Part shown: in pieces, positions 7,626-14,052 of the stretch
Position numbering within the stretch: the first letter of the stretch is position 1
Layout of the letters: each line of letters starts with the position of its first letter
Assembly: GCA_018398765.1 (NCBI GenBank)
Contig: JAHBMJ010003505.1
Location: forward strand, 153,460 to 167,511
Source: Chromera velia
Taxonomy: Eukaryota; Sar; Chromeraceae
Direction: 5' to 3'
Length of the DNA stretch: 14,052 nt
Notes under the pieces: model-generated
The model's input: the letters and a program-made list of their open reading frames with translations, nothing else
Told to the model about the DNA's origin: nothing
Databases searched by the model: none
Program-made: the position numbers and the translations under genes

Positions 7626-8125
7626 CATGTGTCACTTTTTGTTTACTTGGATTGGCACCTCCCAGACAAGCTTGAAATCTTCTGCTTCAGCATGGTGATG
7701 AGGGACACAGGCATCGATTGCCTGTCTGAATGTTCTGCAGCGGTTCTCTTCAGCCGAGTGCGGAATTATCAATCAGTGCAGTCAGTAAGCAGGAAGGCCA
7801 AGTGCGGAATCAATCAGTGAGTTAATTAATGGATATACAATAATGTGCAATGATGTGCATCTCCAGTGATAAGAGTCAGAAGAGACAAAAGTTGAAAGCA
7901 ACCGTCAATTTTAAAAGTCTTAATATGCATCTACTGGTATCTATCGCTGACGATCACTGATCGCAACCGCCAAACAAAAAGTTGCTGCCAGTCTGCATGC
8001 ATGACCCGGTCGGACCTTTGATATGCGGTATGCAGTGCCATGTACGTATAGCTAGATCGCGAGGTCGCGTCGGTGCGTCCCTCGTACGAACCCGGTCGGG
8101 CGTGTACACCGTGGTTCGTAACGAC
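7626..8125. other. Intergenic sequence between the AT-rich island and the right hairpin group
   Basis: Mixed composition. GTGCGGAAT and AATCAATCAGT recur at about 7757-7775 and 7802-7818, a small local duplication. No gene is seen. Confidence 0.35.
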
Positions 8126-8186
8126 AAGGTTGGTGCCTTCGGCACCAACCTTCGCCCCAGGCAACTCTTAACAACTGCCTGGGGCG
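8126..8186. repeat. Two adjacent perfect hairpins
   Basis: The first has a 12-base-pair stem (AAGGTTGGTGCC, loop TTC) at 8126-8152. The second has an 11-base-pair stem (CGCCCCAGGCA / TGCCTGGGGCG) with a 12-base loop at 8153-8186. They abut without a gap. There is no poly-U tail, so bacterial-type terminators are not implied. Confidence 0.75.
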
Positions 8187-8361
8187 GCAGCTCTATATAA
8201 ACTTAGGCAAAACCACCTAAAGTCGCCCCAGGTAGCCCTGGCGGGCCACCTGCGGCGTGCCTGGGGTACCCCAGGCAGCTCTATATAAACTTAGGCAAAA
8301 CCACCTAAGGTCGCCCCAGGTGGCCCTGGCGGGCCACCTGCGGCGTGCCTGGGGTACCCCA
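8186..8361 (+). repeat. 88-base tandem duplication with hairpin and palindrome
   Basis: Two copies, 8186-8273 and 8274-8361, differ at only a few bases. Each begins GGCAGCTCTATATAAACTTA, then carries a CAGGT(A/G)GCCC ... GGGCCACCTG stem and ends in an 18-base palindrome, GCCTGGGGTACCCCAGGC (8259-8276 in copy 1). The stem has an A-C mismatch in copy 1 and is perfect in copy 2. Confidence 0.85.
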
Positions 8362-8387
8362 GGCGCCCCAGGCAGGTTTAGACAGCA

Positions 8388-8401
8388 TGCTTTCCGGGGC
8401 C
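8388..8401 (-). repeat. Inverted copy of the GGCCCCGGAAAGCA motif
   Basis: TGCTTTCCGGGGCC is the exact reverse complement of 7007-7020. The pair brackets the hairpin cluster and AT-rich island (about 1.4 kb). Similarity does not extend past 14 bases and I see no flanking target duplication. Confidence 0.5.
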
Positions 8402-9189
8402 ATACACGCGTATAGAGCTGATTCTGGATCCGGTTAATTGGGGCTGCACAGCGTCCATGGGCTGTAGTGCACGTGGCCAATGCGGGCCGATCGGTGTTTT
8501 TGGGCTGGCCGACGGTCCACTTAGACTCTACTGAAGCCTACGGATCCCTACGCAGACGTTATGGTCCGTTCAATGAAAGTCGCTCATGACGATCCACTGG
8601 TATCCCCCCCTTAAGAAGCTGCTTTCACCTTTATTGGACACGTGGGAACTTAAAAAATTGTAAAAAAATGGGAAGTCTGCATGTGATGTGTATGCTGGTC
8701 ATGGTATGAGCGTGAGTGAACGCCCCACCTTTGTCCGCCTTCCTGCATAGACTATGATTGTATTATATTATATTGTATTGTGGCAGACTCTCGGTGATTG
8801 AGCCGGCCCGTGTGTACATATTTCTGGGGTTATGATTGAAGTGATCGAGCGCGCGCATCGTTGCGTGGATTTTAGCTACACGAATTAACAGTTGCGTTTC
8901 TGTTGCATCAGTGTGTGAAGTCAGACTGACAGCCTGCCTGCATGACAGCAAGATGGTGGAAAGACGAACAACGATGGTCTTTCCGACTGATAGACTTTAT
9001 ACTGCCTACACCACGTTCACGTAATAGTACATAAAAAAACCTGTAGCGAAAACTCGGCTATGAACCCAGCTTAGTAGTCCCATAGTAGGCTTTACTCCTC
9101 TATATGAACTAGCACATGAACAAAAGAAAAATCGTTCCATTGGTAAACAACATGCCATAATATTCCATTGTTGCACGTATCTAACTATC
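8402..9189. other. Intergenic, no gene seen
   Basis: Unique-looking sequence with a short TATTATATTATATTGTATTG run at 8760-8780. No reading frame resembles a known protein and no splice-supported exon is evident. Confidence 0.4.
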
Positions 9190-9195
9190 TCTATA

Positions 9196-10003
9196 GCTAG
9201 GCGACGCACAGTGGTAAAAAAAAAAAAAAATCTGAAAACGTCTATTCTTTTTTTTTATTTATTTAAAATTTTATTGTATATATAAAAAAAAATAAAGGTT
9301 AAATGACTAGCTTCAACTAGAGTTTGAATCATATCTAGGATCCCAGTTTTACTTTTAGCTTGGTAGACGCTTAAAAGGATTGACTAAAACTAGCTTTGAC
9401 TAGAGCTTCGAAATGTATATCGTCCTAGATATCGTCAAAGAGCCAGTCAAAGAACTTCTCCTCTGTTTGCTCTTCTGTCTGTATCCATGTATCCATCCTT
9501 CTTGTTACTCTTTGCATAGGACAAAAGAGAGCCCCCTTTTCCCTTCGCCCGCCTGCTCGCCCTCGTCCCTGTAATCTCCTTTTGCGATGGTCACTGCGTG
9601 CAGTGCCATACACGCAGACTTCATTCATTTTTTAATTAGCATAAATGGTGAAACGACGAACCGGGTCACTCCCTCTGTTTCCCTCGTCTCTCACACTTAG
9701 TTGGTCTATCACCTAGTCCATCACCCGGCATCCCTCAGAGGAGGGAAGCAAGAAGGACGCCAGATATGTCTGAGAGAACTACCACAGACGTATGTGTATG
9801 TGTGTGCGAGAGCTATTAATAAGCTGCTGCCCGCCTCAGAGTAATAAGTTCGCGAAGAAGTTAATTTAAAAGTACTTCTAAAAGGTGCTCTTCTAGGTGC
9901 TCCTAGAGGTGCTCTAGGAAATCCTTCGTAGAAAAAAAGAAAAAAAAAAAATCTGGAAAGATCTATTTTTTTTTTTTTTTTTTACCACTGTGCGTCGCCT
10001 AGC
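9196..10003. mobile_element. Non-autonomous DNA transposon (MITE-like), 808 bases
   Basis: The left end starts GCTAGGCGACGCACAGTGGT followed by poly-A. The right end is the exact reverse complement, poly-T then ACCACTGTGCGTCGCCTAGC, so the terminal inverted repeats are at least 25 bases including five A/T. Direct TCTATA at 9190-9195 and 10004-10009 flanks both ends, as expected of a 6-base target-site duplication. Just inside each end lies an A-run, a short core (TCTGAAAACGTCTATT or TCTGGAAAGATCTATT, same orientation) and a T-run. No transposase is encoded, so it would depend on an enzyme supplied in trans. I do not assign a superfamily. Confidence 0.8.
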
Positions 10004-10009
10004 TCTATA

Positions 10010-11414
10010 GTTGCATGAGGTAGCATAAGGCTTGTTTCTTCCGTCCATAATCCTATCCATATATATCCATATATAAAAGAGAATGAATAATTTGAAAAAT
10101 ATTGAAAAGTCTTACTTAATGTATGAATCACCAGGATTATAGTAGGCTTCTAAGCCGCCTATTACCAACCTCCCTGAATCTAAGTGCCACTTAAAAAAAT
10201 ATAATGAAGATGATCTGAGGGCATTGATCTCTATCTGCGGCATCGCACTTAATTTTCAAGAGACCATCCACGCCTATGGCATAGATGGTTAAGACATCGT
10301 CCAGATATGCGGTTTTGGCTTTCAAGACACCGTAAATGATCCACGCCTGCGGCGCAAACTTTCAAACTTATCCAAAAATGTGGCTTGAACTTTCAAATAC
10401 TTAGGTTTAGGAATTAAAGGTCCTATTACCTAACCCAATTGTCAGTATTGCATACCACTGAATCCGATTTTCCATTTGATATAATAACAGCTAGTGCATA
10501 GGACAGAAAGGTGAGGTTTTTAGTTTACGTGGGTCCATGCACCGAAGGAGAGACCTATAGCCAGATACTCGTCCAGATAGTGGCAGATACCGACTTCTAG
10601 ATCGACTCACAGGAGCGCTCTCGCGCTTTCCCATTGCTTGGACGCCCTCTTTTTTCATGATTTGGACGGCCGCGTATGCCTGATCTCATCAAGCAGCCAG
10701 CCAGGCAAGCCGCTACTTCTCCTGCATGCATGCATCAACCAGGCAGGTCCTAGAAGCCGAGGACGAACTTTCTTTTCGTGTTGTCTTCCTTTGGGCAACA
10801 AGAGAGGAGCAGATCTTATTCCAAACAGAGAGAGTAGACAGAAAGAAATAAAGGGGGCCACTTTGGGGGTATACCGAAAGAAAGAAAGAAAGCTTCTTCA
10901 TACCTCGAATCTTCGATCTATCCTTCCTTCCATCTCTATCATGTCCTTCCTTCTCCCCGCCATCCCTTTCTTTCAGGACTCTCTGTGTGTCTGTCTGTTT
11001 GTCTGTCTCTTGTCCCGTCTCTGGCCCTCCCTTTGTCTCGAAGCCTCAACGACCAATGACATCTAACTACAACACCTCTCAGACACATCGTGTCTGCATC
11101 ACTCCGCACCGCCTTCCATCCTTCTGCCTCTGTACGCTACACCTCCTGAAGGCTGTACGCGGGATCTCTCTTTGCTTCGACAAAGGGACGCCAATTGCTT
11201 TTACCACGCTCCCTCTCCTCTATCAGTCCCTCACTATTCCTCCTCTACCTGAAAATAACATTCCACAACGATGCAACCCCTCAACAAACACAACCAGCCT
11301 GTCCAAGGTCTACTACAAAAGGAACAAAAGCTTCTCTACTACTACTTACATTAATCAACACTGCACAGTCCTATGTCCAGCCCCCTACTCTCTCGCTCAT
11401 ACCCTGCCTCACCC
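10010..11414. other. Intergenic, including 3' flank of the FKBP gene
   Basis: From 10010 to 10640 the sequence is ordinary, with CCACGCCTATGG and CCACGCCTGCGG as small related words at about 10267 and 10341. From 10900 to 11414 it is strongly pyrimidine-rich on the plus strand and probably includes the FKBP 3' untranslated region. Long plus-strand frames here are low-complexity Ser/Pro/Leu products without recognisable domains. No gene is called. Confidence 0.4.
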
Positions 11415-12209
11415 TCAGGAGGCCTCAACAAATTCTTCCTCTTCCTCTTGCTTTGAAGGAGGAGGGGACTTCGACCGCGCCGGCGCTCTCTGCTGCCGTC
11501 CCGGCCCGGGAGACGAACTGCTGCTGCCCGAAAATTCCTTCAACTGATCATCGCCGATGTCAAATTTCAGCGGCGTCTTTCCGGGAATGTCCAGGACTGC
11601 AATCTCATACTCAATCTTGGCCCCGGGCGGAATGCGGGGTCGCCCCGGCCCCGCCTTCAACCCTTCATCCCCAAACGCCAGGCTGGCGGGGAGGAGCGCC
11701 CTCCACCTGTCCCCAACCTTCATGTGCAGAAGCATCCACTCAAGACCTTTCACGAGGTAACCACCCCCTGCCCGGGCATAATAAGGGTTGTCTCTTTTGA
11801 ACAAATCGTCTACAATTGTCTCCTTGTACTTCGCCCTGAAGCGAACCATGACCAAGTCACCAGGCTCGACTGCCGGTCCGTTCCCCTCTTTCAGAATGTC
11901 GTAGTTGAATCCCAATTCGGACTGTTCTGTCTTTAAGGCTGGCATCTTCTCTTCTGCTGCATCTGCGGAAGACAGGGTCGCGAAAAGTGCGGCACCCCCA
12001 AGAAACTGTTGGAGAGATTCGACCGCAGCATCCCGACGAGACGTGACAACAACCAAGTCTCCTTCTCTGTCTGTCTCCCCCTCGCTCGCAGACAGGGACA
12101 GTGACACGGGGTTTCGTCTCGACTGAAAATTGGAGAGAGATACCAATCGGAAACCGGCTGCTACATAGGCAGATAGACAAACGATGCCAAAGGCTCGCAC
12201 TCGCAGCAT
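11415..12209 (-). CDS. FKBP-type peptidyl-prolyl isomerase, predicted thylakoid-lumen immunophilin
   Basis: A 264-residue, apparently intronless gene. Residues 1-19 form a signal peptide with Phe20 at the likely cleavage site, as in complex red plastids. Residues 21-55 are Ser/Arg-rich like a transit peptide. Arg58-Arg59, a hydrophobic stretch at 70-80 and ADA at 82-84 form a twin-arginine thylakoid signal. The FKBP domain spans about 100-210, with VEPGDLVMVRF, GGGYLVKGLEWM, SLAFG and IPPGAKIEYEI. FKBPs isomerise X-Pro bonds or assist folding and assembly. Against FKBP12, Asp37 is kept (Asp134) and Tyr82 is Phe179, but Phe36 is Val133 and Trp59 is Leu156, so isomerase activity may be weak or lost, as known for several plant lumenal FKBPs. 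The tail (211-264) is Ser/Pro/Arg-rich and ends in Glu repeats. The ATG has A at -3. Confidence 0.92.
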   Translation of the reverse strand: MLRVRAFGIVCLSAYVAAGFRLVSLSNFQSRRNPVSLSLSASEGETDREGDLVVVTSRRDAAVESLQQFLGGAALFATLSSADAAEEKMPALKTEQSELGFNYDILKEGNGPAVEPGDLVMVRFRAKYKETIVDDLFKRDNPYYARAGGGYLVKGLEWMLLHMKVGDRWRALLPASLAFGDEGLKAGPGRPRIPPGAKIEYEIAVLDIPGKTPLKFDIGDDQLKEFSGSSSSSPGPGRQQRAPARSKSPPPSKQEEEEEFVEAS

Positions 12210-12494
12210 CCTGTCAGATCGAAATTTCAGAGACGGTCTTGGACGGGTGCCAGAGTGAATCGACCGGCCTTCAAATTGCCTGCGTGCTTTTCAAATGAGA
12301 TGTATGCCTGCTCCAGACATACAGCGCAGCGAAGGCAACCTATTTACGTGAACTGCACCCCGATCGAACAATTTTTAATTTGTTATCGATATTACACAGA
12401 TCGATCAACGACGATCATTCAAGGCTGCAAAATGCCGAGCATTGACGTACGTACGTATACGTCTAGTGGCCCCGGAAAGCGTAGCGTGGGGCAC
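12210..12494. other. 5' flank of the FKBP gene
   Basis: Presumed promoter region of the minus-strand FKBP gene. It contains an AT-rich patch at 12370-12400 and a copy of GGCCCCGGAAAGC at 12468-12480 after ACGTACGTACGTATACGT. No TATA box or other gene is clear. Confidence 0.4.
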
Positions 12495-12570
12495 ATGCAT
12501 CTGACGGAAGCAAGCTTGCGAACGGCCCCGGAAAGCAAGAAAAAATTGCAACTGCATGGTTGACGCATGC
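12495..12570 (+). repeat. Dispersed repeat, copy B
   Basis: A 76-base match to 6978-7052 in the same orientation, with scattered substitutions towards the right end. A second short copy of the core motif lies 27 bases to its left (12468-12480). Confidence 0.75.
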
Positions 12571-12787
12571 TATATAACTAGAAAGAGTTTTGATGGGGTG
12601 TTTAAAGCAGGAGTTCTATCAAGGGATGGAAGACGTGCGGGATGCACCTCTGCACAATTAAAGTCTTTCTGATTAAAAGGGTAGCCTTTTTTCAATGAAA
12701 GAAGTGAAGTGTTTCGAATACCCCCAGGGTGGTGGTCAGAAAGCCGTTTTTGAAATGGGAAGATACTTCGGCCCACCGGAGAAGTTT
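12571..12787. other. Intergenic
   Basis: No gene is seen. A plus-strand frame opens with ATG at 12695 and runs into the minisatellite; it has no recognisable domain. Confidence 0.35.
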
Positions 12788-12926
12788 CCGGTAAGCGCCG
12801 TAGGCGCCGCCGGGAAACTGCCGGTAGGCGCCGAAGGCACCGCCCGGATATTGCCGATGGGCGCTGAAGCGCTGCCTGCATGGACTTTGCCGGTGGGCGC
12901 CAAAGGCCGGCGCCGCTTGCATGGAC
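12788..12926 (+). repeat. 33-36-base GC-rich minisatellite
   Basis: Four diverged units start at 12788, 12821, 12854 and 12890, each beginning CCGGTRRGCGCC or a close variant. The lengths are 33, 33, 36 and about 37, so most preserve frame and several frames stay open: plus KLPVGAEG-type, minus APTGSFPA-type and minus AFGAYRQFPGG-type 11-residue repeats. Whether any is translated cannot be told. Confidence 0.7.
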
Positions 12927-13317
12927 CTTGTCGGAGGCGTAACATGACATGTACGGATATGTGTATAAATACATACGTGCATGTACATCATTCGTTGATC
13001 ATTGGTGTTTGTGCATGAGTCCCGATGAGTCCGGTCTCTCATGTCTTTCAATGTCTTCTCATGTTTTTTCTATCAACTTGGAAGTCTGCACCGGAGGCTC
13101 CGGAGCCGAGACCAAAGCCAAAATGAAGGTAGTATTCTGCCTAGCCTTTCTTTGTAACTTATAGAGGGAGGAACTAAGCCGTCTCCTTCTGTCAGAATCT
13201 GTCTTCATCCATCTCCTGCGGTCTCCTGTCATGTCCTGCCGTCTACACGAAGCGGAGGCAGTTATGCAGTCAGTTAGATCCAGTGAGCCCCTCTGTTAAT
13301 CACTCATTGACAGCCAG
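12927..13317. other. Intergenic or possible intron/5' region of a plus-strand gene
   Basis: A short segment at 13083-13127 (CTGCACCGGAGGCTCC ... AAAATGAAG followed by GTAGTA) looks like it could end at a donor, but it does not share a workable phase with the candidate exon at 13772. No gene is called. Confidence 0.25.
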
Positions 13318-13571
13318 GCTGAGCCAGTCAATCAGTCAGCCAGTCAGCATGTCAGCCAGCAAGCCAGTTAGTCAGTCTGCCAATCAACCAGCTACTGGCA
13401 GTTAACCAGCAAGTCAGCGCAAGTCAGCCAGTCAGTCAGCCAGTCTGACTCAGTCAGCCAGTCAGTCAGTCAGTCAGTCAGTCAGTCCGTCTGTTAGTCA
13501 TTCATTCATTCATTCATTCATTCAGTCAGTCAGTCAGTCAGTCAGTCTGTCCATCCGTCTGTCTGTCAGGC
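13318..13571. repeat. CAGT/CAGC/CATT microsatellite
   Basis: Long imperfect tetranucleotide satellite (GTCAGCCAGTCAGTCAG, then ATTCATTCATTC, then CAGTCAGT, passing into GTCTGTCTGT). All reading frames here are repeat artefacts. Confidence 0.9.
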
Positions 13572-13771
13572 GGTTTGTTTGTGTATTTATCGGCTGGTCG
13601 GTCTCTCTGTCTGTTTGTAGGTCTCTGTCTGGACGGTTGTCCCTGTGCATGCACTAGTGTGAAGAAAGGTACATGTGTGTGCATGCTTACTCTGTGCGTG
13701 CGTTCGTTGTCTCTTTGTTTTTTCTCTTTGTTCTCCATTCGGTCTGTCTGACTCTCTGTCTTCTGCTGCAG

Positions 13772-13816
13772 CGGCAAGTGGCGCTCTGAATTCAGAAACG
13801 GATGCTCGGCTTTCCT
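13772..13816 (+). CDS. Very weak candidate internal exon of a plus-strand gene
   Basis: It is preceded by a good acceptor (CTGTCTTCTGCTGCAG) and followed by GTCAGT. In one frame it reads GKWRSEFRNGCSAF, which vaguely recalls the start of an AP2 DNA-binding domain. It is only 45 bases, with no confirmed partner exon, and the apparent donor is simply the first unit of a CAGT satellite. Treat it as a lead only. Confidence 0.12.
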
Positions 13817-13861
13817 GTCAGTCAGTCAGTCAGTCAGTTAGACAGTCAGTCAGGCAGGCAG
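13817..13861. repeat. CAGT microsatellite
   Basis: GTCAGTCAGTCAGTCAGTCA-type run, grading into CAGGCAGG at the right end. Confidence 0.85.
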
Positions 13862-14052
13862 TGTTTTCACCGTATCGAAAGAACCCTTTGCTTCCAGTCA
13901 GTCTGACCAGATAGCACTTTTCTTTTTTTTCTTGTTCGTTACCCTTGAAAACAAGAGAGGGAGGGAGGGATGAATGGCAAGCCTTGCTCTGGTGCAGGGA
14001 GCCTCAAGAATTGCCTTTTTTGAAGAAAAATAGAGAGAGTGTCTTGCTCGGC
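13862..14052. other. Window end, nothing recognised
   Basis: AT- and purine-rich patches (TTTTCTTTTTTTTCTTG, GAGGGAGGGAGGGATG). No gene is seen. Confidence 0.35.

Noticed and set aside
8126-8186. Bacterial rho-independent terminators
   Set aside because: The stems lack U-tracts and the DNA is eukaryotic.
7007-8401. A 1.4-kb transposon bounded by the 14-base inverted GGCCCCGGAAAGCA pair
   Set aside because: The inverted match is short, there is no target duplication, and the same motif occurs as dispersed copies elsewhere in the window.
10638-11547. Plus-strand frames of 142, 186 and 201 residues
   Set aside because: They are pyrimidine-rich, low-complexity Ser/Pro/Leu products; the last two overlap the FKBP gene antisense and none has a recognisable domain.

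Overview
The window is nuclear DNA of a eukaryote, most likely a microalga with a secondary red-type plastid. A chromerid such as Chromera velia is my best guess from memory of that lineage, not a search result. The evidence is GT-AG introns of about 300-900 bases with good splice signals, many microsatellites, no operons, and an FKBP immunophilin whose N-terminus reads as signal peptide, plastid transit peptide and twin-arginine thylakoid signal in series.

Left half (354-6656, minus strand). I reconstruct one six-exon gene. Exon 1 encodes a C3HC4 RING finger and six TRAF-type zinc fingers. Exons 2 and 3 encode a MATH domain, split by a phase-0 intron, and a long charged linker. Exons 4 to 6 encode about seven SH3-like repeats of the kind seen in Mind bomb and KEEP ON GOING ubiquitin ligases. 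All five introns are GT-AG and phase-compatible, giving roughly 1,220 residues. The RING-zinc-finger-MATH part is a canonical TRAF layout. The join to the SH3-like repeats is the least certain and most interesting point. The reading frame breaks twice, once in a GT run (about 6138-6147) and once at GGGGCCCC (2379-2386). Both look like one-unit length errors or real indels.

Middle (6657-11414). I find no credible gene here. It holds a short direct repeat upstream of the TRAF-like start, a dispersed 75-base repeat, a cluster of GC-rich hairpins built on CCCCAGG/CCTGGGG around an AT-rich island, an 88-base tandem duplication, and a transposon-like element at 9196-10003 with perfect terminal inverted repeats and a 6-base target-site duplication.

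Right part. An intronless FKBP gene (11415-12209, minus) predicts a thylakoid-lumen immunophilin with a divergent active-site pocket and an unusual C-terminal tail. From 12210 to the end there are a second copy of the dispersed repeat, a 33-36-base minisatellite and long CAGT/CATT satellites, plus one very weak candidate exon on the plus strand. The two genes show no functional link: one looks like a cytosolic or nuclear ubiquitin-signalling protein, the other a plastid protein.
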